This document shows, piece after piece, positions 26,625 through 36,105 of a stretch of DNA of 64,000 nucleotides. Origin of the DNA: Mycolicibacterium aubagnense (GTDB lineage: Bacteria > Actinomycetota > Actinomycetes > Mycobacteriales > Mycobacteriaceae); contig NZ_AP022577.1 of NCBI RefSeq assembly GCF_010730955.1, forward strand, positions 3,472,001-3,536,000. Reading direction: 5' to 3'. How positions within the stretch are numbered: the stretch's first letter is position 1; every line of letters starts with the position of its first letter. The notes below the pieces were generated by a model, which was not told where the DNA came from, did no database searches, and worked only from the letters and a program-made list of their open reading frames with translations. A program made the position numbers and the translations under genes.

Positions 26625-28347
26625 TGACCCAGACGGCGAAGGACGGACCTGCGCCGCTGCTCGACATCCGAGACCTGCAGGTCGAGTTCCGGGTGCAGAA
26701 CAAGTCGGCGGCCGCGGTGCGCGACGCAAGTCTCACCGTTTACCCGGGGCAAACGGTGGCCATCGTCGGAGAGTCCGGGTCGGGCAAATCCACCACGGCC
26801 GCCGCGGTGCTCGGCCTGTTGCCGGGGACCGGCAAGGTGACCGGCGGTCAGATCCTCTTCGACGGCCAGGACTTGGCCGCTGCGTCCCGCCGCGACTTCG
26901 AGAAGATCCGAGGCAGCGGCATCGGTCTGGTCCCGCAGGACCCCAACACCAACCTCAACCCGGTGTGGCGCGTCGGATTCCAGATCCGCGAAACCCTGCA
27001 GGCGAATGGCGCGGCGAAGCGGGGCGACGCGCGCAAACGCGCGATCGCGCTGCTCAGCGAGGCAGGCATGCGCGACGCCGACAAGCGAGTCAATCAGTTC
27101 CCGCACGAGTACTCGGGCGGCATGCGCCAACGGGCGCTGATCGCGATCGGACTCGCGTGCCGGCCGAAGCTGCTGATCGCCGACGAGCCGACCTCAGCCC
27201 TGGACGTCACCGTGCAGCGGCAGATCCTGGACCATCTCGAGGAATTGACCACCGAGCTCGGCACAGCGGTCCTACTCATCACGCACGACCTCGGCTTGGC
27301 CGCGGAACGCGCCAGCCACCTGGTCGTCATGTACAAGGGGCGGGTGGTCGAGTCGGGACCCGCCCTGCAGATCTTGCAGGACCCCCACCACGAGTACACC
27401 AAGCGGTTGGTGCGCGCGGCGCCCTCCTTGGCCTCCCGTCGTGCCCACGGCAAGACCCTCACCGACGTGGACCACGGCGAGCTCGTCGGCGACCAGGCGT
27501 TGCAGCCCAAGGTCACCGGCACCATCGCCGAACCCGCCACGTCCGGCCCCAAGGAAGTCGTTGTCGCGGCCAATCTGGTCAAGGAATTCCCGATCCGCGG
27601 TGCTGTGCCCTTCAGCGGCGGTTCGACCTTTCGTGCCGTGAACGATGTCAGTTTCACCCTGCGTCGGGGGACGACCACCGCGGTGGTCGGCGAGTCCGGC
27701 TCGGGAAAGTCGACGGTGGCGCGCATGGCGCTGGGACTGTTGGAGCCGACCTCAGGCACGGTGCACTTCGACGGAAGGACGTCACGCTGCGCGGCGCCGA
27801 AGCGAAGGAGTTCCGCCGCCGGGTACAGCCGGTGTTCCAGAACCCCTACGGGTCGCTGGATCCGATGTACTCGATCTACCGGGCGATCGCCGAGCCGCTG
27901 AACATCCACAGCATAGGAGACAAGTCCTCGCGCACCGCCCGAGTGAAGGAGCTGCTGGACCTGGTCGCGCTGCCACCGTCGGTCATGCAGCGCTTCCCCA
28001 ACGAGCTGTCCGGCGGTCAACGGCAGCGCGTCGCGATCGCCCGCGCGATCGCCCTCAACCCTGAGGTGGTCGTGTGCGATGAAGCAGTGTCGGCGCTGGA
28101 CGTCCTGGTGCAGGCACAGATCCTCACGTTGCTCAGCGAGCTGCAGAAGGAGCTCGGCCTGAGTTACCTGTTCATCACCCACGATCTGGCGGTGGTGAAG
28201 GAGATCGCCCACAACGTGATCGTGATGTCTCGCGGCGAGGTGGTGGATTCCGGGCCTACCGACCAGGTGTACGAGAACCCAGCGTCTGACTACACCCGAA
28301 TGCTGATCGACGCCATCCCGGGCGGAACGATCGAACTCGCCGGCTGA
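26624..28347 (+). pseudogene. dppD: Peptide ABC ATPase DppD (two ABC domains) with a single-base frameshift
   Basis: Joining frames gives about 574 residues with two complete ABC modules. Module 1: Walker [13 protein letters not shown], signature YSGGMRQR, Walker [13 protein letters not shown]. Module 2: [39 protein letters not shown] and the switch His in LFITHDL. The break is at 27775-27776: AA where AAA would read [14 protein letters not shown]. As written the second module ends after its Walker A. The tandem-ATPase layout is that of mycobacterial DppD. Confidence 0.87.
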
Positions 28348-28585
28348 GCTAGGGCGCAGCCAGGATGTCTTTGCGGGCTATTGCCCGTGCGGGTGTTCGC
28401 TTCTGCTGTTCGACATCATCGCCGCCGGTCTCGCGGATGGGACAGACCGGCCAACGAAGTTATTGTGCCACAGCCCCTCGGAGATGTTGACTCCATATTC
28501 CACTATTGCATTATCGGCGGAGGATAGCCCGGTCACCAGGATGCGTGCAGTGGTGTGCGGAGGGCGTCTTCCGGGCCGAGCACGC

Positions 28586-29824
28586 TCATCGTTCCTCGTC
28601 ACGTTGGTTGGCTGTCAGTCGCAGCGGCGACAATGCCGCGGCGAGTGCGGCGGTCACAAAACCGACGATCGCCATGAAGAGGGTGGGTCGCTCACCGATC
28701 AGCCCCACGCCGAGGCCGCCGATGAGGGCTCCCAAGGCAGCCATCGTGTGGTTGACCGACCGTCTTGTGGCGTTGACTCGGCCCAGTAGTTCGTCGGGTG
28801 TGAGTGCCTGCCAATAGCCCATTTCGTTGGCGTTCTCGATACCAGCGGCAAGTCCTTGAAGGCCCAACGCGGTAAACAAAAGCATCTCGCCCCCACCGGT
28901 CGCGGGGGCAAGGGCGACGAGCAGCCATGCAATGGGGTAAGCGACGCGTGCGCAGATGACCACCCGCCCTGATCCAAACCGATCACCGAACCCCGGTGCC
29001 ATGGACGCGCCGATCAGGCTGGCGATGCCGAAAACCGTCAGCAGCATCCCGAACACATAGGCGGTCAATCCCAGTGAGCGCAGCACAAGAAGCGAAAGCA
29101 CCGTCAGCGCAGCACCATTCGCGAAAAACCAGATGTGCGTCGATACCGCTAAAGGGCGGAGCGTGCGGTGGCGGTACGTCCACCTGAGGCCGTCACCGAT
29201 CTCTTGGCGAAGGTCGTGCGTGCGCGAGCGGGGGCGGGATTCGTCGACACGGATGCTCGCATTGAGTGCGGCATCGACGAGATAACTGACCGCGTCGATG
29301 ACGATGACCACTGGGGCGCCAAACAATCCGACGAGGCCGCCGCCGATCGCTGGGCCGAGCGTCTGAGCGGCCGAGTCAGCCTGATCCAGGCGCGCATTCG
29401 CTGCAACCAATCGCGTCCGGGGCACCAGGCGCGGCAGCAGAGATTGCGTGGCGGCGAATCCGAAAACAGAGAATGCACCAAACGCCAGAAGCGCGATCGC
29501 GAGCATCCATATCTGCAGCTGACCAATCAACCACAGGACGGGAACCGCACCCAGACACAGTGCGCGCCCGACGCTAGCCCATACCAAAACCGGCTTGCGC
29601 CGCCACCGATCGGTGTACGCACCGGCAATGAAGCCGAGCACGGTATACGGCACCAATTGAGCCGCGTTCACGACGCCGACCTCAAACGGGGTGGCGCCAA
29701 GCAGTTGGACCACTAGCACTGGCATCGCAACGGCTGTCACCGCCGAGCCGAACGAACTGATCGCGGCGGCTGTCCAGTACCGAACGAACGAAGAACGGGG
29801 AGCCGAAGCGAGAGCGTCCCCCAT
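28586..29824 (-). CDS. MFS transporter, EntS/MFS_3-type exporter
   Basis: 412 residues with 12 predicted hydrophobic segments. Diagnostic stretches are SSFGSAVTAVAMPVLVVQLLGATPFEVG, the A-like loop GAYTDRWRRKPVLVWAS, and LDQADSAAQTLGPAIGGGLVGLFG, typical of MFS_3 exporters of siderophores or macrolides. The frame is intact. It is convergent with dppD; 28348-28585 holds no supported gene. A 40-bp element resembling one upstream of the alpha/beta hydrolase gene lies about 80 bp before the start (29904-29943). Confidence 0.88.
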   Translation of the reverse strand: MGDALASAPRSSFVRYWTAAAISSFGSAVTAVAMPVLVVQLLGATPFEVGVVNAAQLVPYTVLGFIAGAYTDRWRRKPVLVWASVGRALCLGAVPVLWLIGQLQIWMLAIALLAFGAFSVFGFAATQSLLPRLVPRTRLVAANARLDQADSAAQTLGPAIGGGLVGLFGAPVVIVIDAVSYLVDAALNASIRVDESRPRSRTHDLRQEIGDGLRWTYRHRTLRPLAVSTHIWFFANGAALTVLSLLVLRSLGLTAYVFGMLLTVFGIASLIGASMAPGFGDRFGSGRVVICARVAYPIAWLLVALAPATGGGEMLLFTALGLQGLAAGIENANEMGYWQALTPDELLGRVNATRRSVNHTMAALGALIGGLGVGLIGERPTLFMAIVGFVTAALAAALSPLRLTANQRDEER

Positions 29825-29903
29825 CGACCCACTGTCTCACGCCATCTCACGAAGAGAACGCAGTCCTCCAGAGGGTCGTGAGGTCCTCGAGCCGAATCAC
29901 CCT

Positions 29904-29943
29904 GTCTTGTTTGTAAAGAAATGGGATGAATCAGTTCTGATCT
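29904..29943. promoter_or_regulatory. Copy 1 of a shared ~40-bp upstream element
   Basis: Begins gtcttgtttgtaaagaaatg. It aligns along its length with 30895-30934 and more weakly with 33319-33357 (see those entries). It lies upstream of the MFS gene on the minus strand. Confidence 0.55.
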
Positions 29944-30796
29944 CAATCCGGGCTGAGCAGTCCCGTGCGTGTGCGCAGGAATGGCACGACCAATGAAGTG
30001 ACATGTTCCGGGTCGTCGAATTGTGGGTAGTGCCCGGAATTGGAAAGCACGTGGATGGCAGCGCGAGGAAAAGCTTCGCGTTGGCGCTCGGCTAGGGCGA
30101 CAGGAAGACCCCAATCGGTGGCGCCCCAGATCACCAATGCTGGGCGATCGAGTGGACGCAATGCAGCGGCGAGCGCGCCGGCCTCTCCGGCGGGATCGGG
30201 CATGGCTCGGTAAAGGCGCAGAACCGCCTTGCGGGTGGCTGGAGTCATGGTTTCACATGGCGCGTATCGCGGCTTCGGGTACCGGTCGGCGGGCACGGTA
30301 GCGCATGAGAGGCGAAGGACCGGTACGTGGCGGTCGCCATTGACAGTTCCCCGAGTATCGGTGTGCGGTACATACGGGCGGCGAAATGCCAGCGGTAGTC
30401 GATCCAGGCGCCGGTGTTGATGAGGGTGGCACTGGCGAATCGCTCAGGATGGTTGGCAGCCCAAGTCAGCCCCCAGGGACCACCGAAGTCGTGCAGGACC
30501 AGGTGCGCGGTCGCGATGCCGAGGTCGTCGAGGATGTTCGCGATGAAGGTGGCGTACTCGTCGGAGGTGTACGTGAAACCTTCTGGGACGGTGGTGTTCC
30601 CGAATCCCGGCAGGTCGGGCGCGATGGCGCGGGCGAATGAGCCGACTTCGCTGAGCAGGGGCTTCCATTCACTGCCTGGTCCGGGGACACCGTGGAGGAA
30701 CACCACCGCGGTGTCCGACGCTTGCGCGCCAGCTGTCCAGACCTGGGCGGTGTCGTCAAGGGCGTTCAACGGCGTCGGTGTTGGGGCGGTTGCCAT
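29943..30796 (-). pseudogene. Alpha/beta hydrolase, frameshifted
   Basis: The N-terminal frame (start 30796) has VVFLHGVPGPGSEWKPLL, DLPGFGNTTVPEGF and LVLHDFGGPWGLTWAANHPE, where HDFGGP gives Asp at the nucleophile place as in haloalkane dehalogenase-like enzymes. The C-terminal frame has RPALVIWGATDWGLPV and SNSGHYPQFDDPEHV with the catalytic His. Between them, near 30250-30305, a third frame (MRYRARRPVPEAAIRAM) seems to supply the joining residues, so at least two indels are needed. The total would be about 284 residues. Confidence 0.8.
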
Positions 30797-30894
30797 CAGC
30801 GAAGCTCCGTCGTCTTGTGGTCGCTATCAGATTCTGTCAGTCGCGGCGGGTGGCGATTGGTAGATGCCTTGACCCAGAACGCGCGGTCTGCGCG

Positions 30895-30934
30895 GTCTCG
30901 TTTCTAGAGAAACGGGAGTGATCAATTCTTGACT
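30895..30934. promoter_or_regulatory. Copy 2 of the shared ~40-bp upstream element
   Basis: Begins gtctcgtttctagagaaacg. The core cgtttct-ag-agaaacg (30899-30914) is a perfect 7-bp inverted repeat with a 2-base centre, like a dimer operator. It lies about 100 bp upstream of the alpha/beta hydrolase start on the minus strand. Confidence 0.6.
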
Positions 30935-30986
30935 CGCAGGTCACTGCTCCGACCAGTTCGCAAGGCTTCCGTTAGGTGCCCGCCGG

Positions 30987-31857
30987 TCAGCGCGGGTAAT
31001 ACCAATCGTTTGGGGCTGGCGAGGTGCCCGCGTGGACGGCTACGTCCGCGATTTCCCGCTCGGCGGCTCTCATGCGAGCAAACGTGTCGGCAGCGGCGTT
31101 GCTGGGAAATTTGTTGGGGTTGAGGATGTAGAACTTCTCGCCGATCTTCGAATCGCCACTTTCTTGAAATCCGCTCTCTATCAGCGACGGCACAAGCCGC
31201 GGATTCCCGGTTTCAACAACGAACGTCGTCTCAACCGTGGATCCCGCTGCGGGGTTCCAGAACTGTGCCATGTGATGCAGAACCAACAAGTTGGCGTTGC
31301 CCCCGCGCTTGTCGGTCTTTCCGTGCCCCGCCCCGCCGTAGCCGTTCCGATCCACGATCCAGGTATCGATCAATACGATCGGACCATTCTCGTTCTTGCC
31401 CGGCTCGTACTTATTGAGGATGTCATTGTCATCCAGGTCGGTGACGCTGATTCTCCGGTGGCCTGCGGTGCGTGATTGCGCGGTACCCTTCGTCGCTGAG
31501 CTGCAGCATGATCGATACCGAGATCGGCCGCCACTGATCCGCAACCTCCTTTTCCAGGTGCATGAATCCGCCCGGGCAAAACTCATACCAGCGTTGGTAG
31601 AGTTCCCGACGTTTAGCACGCGTCAACTCGACGTGTTCTCCCGCGATGAACGGCTCATGGTGCGACAGATCCACATATGGATAGAGCTGCTCCCGGCTTG
31701 AGTCCGCTGGTCGTGCCAACCGATACCCGTTATCCAGTATTCGGGGCGCGTTTTGGAAATCCAGCGCACGGATGCTCGGATCAGGTGCCGGTGCCCCATG
31801 TACGCCGAGCCGCAAAAGCCAAGAGCGGAGATCAGCGGCCAGCGTCGAGCCAGTCAT
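30987..31857 (-). pseudogene. Unrecognised ~290-residue protein, frameshifted; possibly GNAT-like
   Basis: The first frame (MTGSTLAADLRSWLLRLG...WRPISVSIMLQLSDEGYRAITH) and the last frame (VTDLDDNDILNKYEPG...IVLIDTWIVDRNG, FVVETGNPRLVPSLIESGFQ) clearly belong to one protein. A middle frame (APQATGESAS) bridges them around 31440-31475, so two single-base losses would explain the break. The order of a strand-rich IDTWIVD, HHMAQFW and VVETGNPRLVPSLIESGF-YIL segments suggests an acyltransferase fold, but I do not recognise the family. Confidence 0.6.
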
Positions 31858-33428
31858 TGAGGCCCGCCCAGTCGGCCACCGCCAACGTCACTCGAGCAAA
31901 GGACGCACCGCGACCACTTAGGAAGAGCGTCGCAAGGGTCTGCTGCACGATCACACGCCGGTCACCGGCGGACTGGCGCGGTGTGGTCACGATTGCTTCG
32001 AATTCGATGGGGTCAACCGCCCGAGGCGCCGGCGGCGGCGCCGGTGGTAGGTGCGCTCGATCCAGGTGACGATCGCGATACGGGTTGTTCTCGTGTCCCA
32101 GCGGCGGCGGTCGAGCACGTTCTTCTGCAGCAGGCTAAAGAAGCTCCATGGCGGCGTTGTCGCCGGCGGCTCGACACGGCCCATAGAGCCGACCATCTCG
32201 TGTTGTCGAAGGCGTGTCGAATCCAGAACTGACCCGCGTGGAGATCCGCCCGCCGCGATGCTCCCGCGTCGGGCTACGGCGCTGTGTAGTGCCCCGGATG
32301 GCCAGTTGTGACTTCATTCGGGAGTCGATGCTCCGCGACGATCCGGTTGGAGAACACGTCCTTGACACGGCTGGTTGACCTTCTGGCGGTCGTGACCGCC
32401 GCGCCTGGGCCCTGGTCACCAGCGAAGTCACGCCGACAAGATCGTCGCCACCGGCGGCCCTGCCGTTCTTGCCAGCGTTTCTACCAAACACGCTCCACAG
32501 TCCGTTCTCCGAGCAGATCCGCCATGGGTGCGCACGCGCACTCGGTGCGCCAACCTCGCTGAATCCGTAGCCTCGCGATCGGATCATCGCGCATTGTCCG
32601 AAGGCGCGATGCGCGGTCACCTCGGCGCGGCCGGTCTGCGGCGTCAGCGCGGTCCAGGTTGGCGGGAGAGCTTGAGTACCTGGCACGTCCGCGGGAGATC
32701 CCCGGCGGCGAGTCGTCTCTTCACGAGCGGGTAGACCTTTCCCGGCAGATTGGCCTGGCGATAAATACGCTGCGGCCCGACGCAGCACCTCGTTCTCTTG
32801 CTCTAGCAGTTTGATCCGCCGTCGGGCTTCGCGCAGCTCACCGGACTCGCTGGCGCTCTTGCCGGGCTTGGTGCCTTCGTCGATGTCGGCCTGACGGAGC
32901 CATTTCTGCAGCGTCATCGGGTGAAATCGGTGGCGATCTGCTCGATCGTTACACCGTCATCGCGGTTGCGAGCGACCCGACGTCGTCGCGGAACTCGCGG
33001 GGTAGGGCCGCCATGGGCCATCCTTCCAGCCGCCATGCTCAAGCCATAGCACCTACCTATTCGTGAGCAGACCCCAACTGCCAACCCTAGACCGCACCGC
33101 TGGCTGGTTGCAGCCTCCATCGCCGGCCGAACTTCCAGCCAGAGCCGGTATAGGAACGTAATCACACGCTCACGCCGATGCGAGGCCATGGACTTGCCTT
33201 TCGCCCGTGGCTGTTGAACGAGATCACCGTCGGCCATAGCACCCCCGGATTATCGGCGCGCCGTCTCTCACGAGATCAAACGCTACGGGCCTGACGGCTG
33301 CGGGTGCGCTGTTTGACCGTCTCGTGTGTAGAGAACTTGGAGGCTCAGTTTCTGCCTCGCTCCTGGCTGGCCCCGCACATGGGAAAAACAAGGTGTGGGC
33401 AGCACCGGGTGTCTGCCAGAATCCGGCG
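31858..33428. mobile_element. Decayed mosaic of an IS3-type element with an IS256-type fragment inside
   Basis: Minus-strand IS3 pieces: OrfA from ATG 33014 with RVARNRDDGVTIEQIATDF (frame broken twice), MTLQKWLRQADIDEGTKPGK and the leucine-zipper-like LREARRRIKLLEQENEVLRR down to about 32640; then the OrfB C-terminus from about 32368 to 31985 (KDVFSNRIV, AGDNAAME, FFSLLQKNVLDRRRW, RIAIVTWIERTYHRRRR, LGRLTP). Between them, 32368-32640 is plus-strand DNA like the IS256 transposase at 11885-12200 (ctggttgaccttctggcggtc, then gatcggatcatcg). All frames are ruined. 33015-33310 shows nothing recognisable. Confidence 0.75.
33319..33357. promoter_or_regulatory. Copy 3 (diverged) of the shared upstream element
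   Basis: Begins gtctcgtgtgtagagaactt and continues ggaggctcagtttctg. It aligns with copies 1 and 2 at most positions of the first half. It lies about 75 bp upstream of the GNAT gene, here on the plus strand, so its orientation relative to the gene is reversed. Confidence 0.4.
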
Positions 33429-33941
33429 ATGACACCTGCGCGCATAGTCCTTCGTGCGGCGACAGCTGATGATGACTCGTTCGTTGTCGAGATGGCACGT
33501 CACGCCTGCGTCATTGAAGATTGGCCTCTTCCCGACTCAGACGACGACGAAGTATTGGAGATGCTCCCGCCTGTTGGGGTGGTGCCGATCATCGCCGAAG
33601 ATCACAGCGGCACACCGCTCGGTGCGGTATGGACCTATTACGGCAATCCACCGTTGCGCTGTGACGCGGCGGGCGTGGGTTTGCCCGAGCTGTGCATCGC
33701 CGTTGCGCCAGGGCAACGGGGTGCCGGTGTCGGCGGGATGCTGCTCGACGCTCTCTTCGCCGCCCTCGCGGAAGACCACGACGCGATGTGCACCAACGTT
33801 CACGTCCGCAACCCGGCCAAGCGCCTCTATGAACGCAAAGGGTTCCGCGGTGTCGGGCAAGGCAACGGTCCGCTAGGACTCGCACTAATCAAAGACTTAC
33901 GATCTTATGCCACAACGGGTTCCGGCTCGCCGCCTGCGTAA
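33429..33941 (+). CDS. GNAT-family N-acetyltransferase
   Basis: 170 residues from ATG 33429; the frame is open 105 bases further upstream, but the domain starts at ARIVLRAATADDDSFV. The acetyl-CoA-binding motif A is LPELCIAVAPGQRGAGVGGMLLDALFAAL (QRGAGVG, the Q/RxxGxG/A signature), and motif B is NVHVRNPAKRLYERKGFRGVG. The substrate is unknown. The gene is intact although it follows a block of dead transposon DNA. Confidence 0.85.
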   Translation: MTPARIVLRAATADDDSFVVEMARHACVIEDWPLPDSDDDEVLEMLPPVGVVPIIAEDHSGTPLGAVWTYYGNPPLRCDAAGVGLPELCIAVAPGQRGAGVGGMLLDALFAALAEDHDAMCTNVHVRNPAKRLYERKGFRGVGQGNGPLGLALIKDLRSYATTGSGSPPA

Positions 33942-34141
33942 CACGGGCATCTTGTGAAAAGCCAATCCAGTGTCCCTTCCCCCACCCATCGGCGGAGCTC
34001 GCCGTGTCTCATTTCTTGTCTCACACCGCTTGTCGCGAATCCGTGTTGTGGGTGCACAGGTTCACGAGTCGCGCACACCCCAGGCGATTCGCGGATTAGC
34101 TGATGGGCCCGGCGGATGGCACTGACCGATAGGATCGCGCC

Positions 34142-34597
34142 ATGAAGGGTTCGGTCACCGTGCACATGGACGCCCCGGCAGATCGGGTCTGGAACCTGAT
34201 CGCCGACATTCGCAACACCCCGAAGTACTCGCCGGAGGTGTTCGAATCTGAATGGCTGGACGGAGCGACCGGGCCCGTACTCGGCGCCCGGTTCCGCGGC
34301 CACGTCAAGCGCAACGAGATCGGGCCGATCTATTGGACGACGTGCCGCGTCACGGCCTGCGAGCCCGGCCGCGAGTTCGGTTTCGCGGTGCTCGCCGGCG
34401 ACAAGGCAGTAAACAACTGGCACTACGCTCTCACCCCCGCCGGTGATGGCACGGATGTCACCGAGTCGTTCTGGATGACGCCGGGCCTGCTCGACACCGT
34501 GTTCGGCATCTTCGGTGGCCAGTTGCGCACCCGGCGCAACATCCGGGACATGGCCACAACACTCAACCGGATCAAGTCCGAAGTCGAGACCGCCTAA
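34142..34597 (+). CDS. SRPBCC (polyketide cyclase/START-like) family protein
   Basis: 151 residues. The N-terminal KGSVTVHMDAPADRVWNLIADI, EVFESEWLDGATGPVLGARFRGH, the central CRVTACEPGREFGF and the C-terminal helix ending RNIRDMATTLNRIKSEVE are the standard helix-grip fold pattern of actinobacterial SRPBCC proteins, which bind lipids or small hydrophobic molecules. 33942-34141 upstream contains no supported gene. Confidence 0.85.
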   Translation: MKGSVTVHMDAPADRVWNLIADIRNTPKYSPEVFESEWLDGATGPVLGARFRGHVKRNEIGPIYWTTCRVTACEPGREFGFAVLAGDKAVNNWHYALTPAGDGTDVTESFWMTPGLLDTVFGIFGGQLRTRRNIRDMATTLNRIKSEVETA

Positions 34598-34692
34598 CAG
34601 CGCGACGTTCGCGGCGGTTTCAGCCGTCAGCGTCGCACACCACCCAACCAACGCAGGGCACGTGGCGGCACCAGGTATCGGGGTCGACCCGC

Positions 34693-35956
34693 CTATCCGA
34701 CGGGAAGCCGCCGACTTCCGCCGGCGTCTCGCCACTGGAGCGCCTCCAATGCCAGTGCAACATGCACAGTGGCCCCGTCCAGCGGTCGTGGCAGCAGCGC
34801 TTCGGCTTGAATCAGCCTGCGCATCAGGGTGTTTCGATGGGTGAACAGGCGTGCGGCCGCTTGCGAGGCGTTGCACTGCTCGTAGATGTACGCAAGCACA
34901 GTCTGCTGAAGTTCCGGGTCGGCGTATTCGAAATCGCCGAGCGTGTGCCTGATAAACCGGTTTGCCTGTTCAGGGTCGGCGGTGAGCAACGCGACGATTT
35001 GAACGTCGGCGAAACTGGCGATCTGTTGCGTTGATCCGGCCTTCGTCATCACCCGCTGGGTTTCGATCGCATCCAGATGGCTGCGCCGGAACCCTTCGAT
35101 TCCCGCTGTCGAACCGACGGCGATCCGCACACCGGGTAGTTGGCCGAGCGCAGTGGTGATGCCGGAGAAGTCGGGATTGTTGGCCTGGCAGCCAGAGCCA
35201 ACGGGTGTCGGCGCTGGCCAGTACGAGAGGGTGCGGCCCCGTGGACGGTGTGTATCAACAATCCGCGGCTTGGTCGAGATCGGCGAGGTTGGCGGCCGAT
35301 TCATTGCCCCAGATGATGGCTGCGGTGTGCCCTGATCCGTTGGTACCCGAGTTGGCGCTCGTCGTCGACCGCGCGCATCGAGAATGAGCATGACTGTTGC
35401 CCGGCGTTCAGGGTGGCCTCGCTGGTGAGATTGTCACGCTCAATCCGCATTTGGCGGTGCACCGAAATCGTCTCGCCCAAGAACATGGTGATCGATCTTT
35501 CAGACACTTCGAACAGCTCCCGCATGTCCTCGGGTCAGACGTCAACCGGTACACGACCTTCATCCAGACCGAGATGCTCTGCGCCAGCCGGTAGGTTTCC
35601 ACCATTGCGGCCTCGCTGATGCCGCGTCGAACGAGGTAACGCGCGATCGCCAGGGTCTCCGCATCGGTGTTGGCCGGAACCGGTTCACCGGGGTGACTGA
35701 TGTTCGCGGCCGCCCAGTGCAGCTGGTTCGACCGATTGCTGCGGGTGATCGCCTCTGCGGCGATCGGATCGTCGGCCAGCGAATGGCCGGACACACTTGC
35801 CATGAGGTTCGAGGTCAGCGACAGCCTGCTCACCTCGTCGTAAAAGGTTTGGCGAGTGTGGATCACGATCTTGGCGGCCTGGCGCATCAGCTCCCGCACC
35901 CGGTCAGAGGGCGGGTCCCAACGGTCGGGCAGGGAATACCCAGGCGAGTGCACCAT
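34693..35956 (-). pseudogene. PucR-family transcriptional regulator, broken by several frameshifts
   Basis: The 5' part (MVHSPGYSLPDRWDPPSDRVRELMRQ...) and the 3' part (TQQIASFADVQIVALLTADP and the PucR helix-turn-helix YIYEQCNASQAAARLFTHRN) are well preserved. Joining them needs at least three or four shifts: near 35525 (GACCCGAGGACATG lacks a G for DPEDMRELFE), near 35340, near 35265 and near 35175. A full product would be about 420 residues. This is real decay rather than a single error. It is divergent from the secreted protein at 36106. Confidence 0.85.
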
Positions 35957-36105
35957 GCACCATTTTAACCCATAGAAGTGTGCACGATATCTATTGACCT
36001 GCGCGTTGATTGCCAACAAGCTGAGAACGCTCGCCGGCCGTTCCGTGCAACGCGTTCCCATCCGAGCACAGCAAGAAGCGTCAGCATTCATCAGAGGAGG
36101 ACCGC

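Noticed and set aside
28372..28390. Short hairpin (cgggc-tatt-gcccg) after dppD as a terminator
   Set aside because: Only a 5-bp stem and no T tract; too weak to annotate.
28378..28602. 74-codon minus-strand frame after the MFS gene
   Set aside because: It overlaps the MFS stop, has no domain pattern and lies in a convergent gap where only noise is expected.
31875..31920. A 17-base match (gtcactcgagcaaagga) to the IS256 transposase leader at 11230-11246
   Set aside because: A single short match, followed by poorer similarity with gaps; one such match in 64 kb could be chance. On the opposite strand the bases read as a coherent peptide (SFARVTLAVADWAGL). Not enough to define a second IS256 end.
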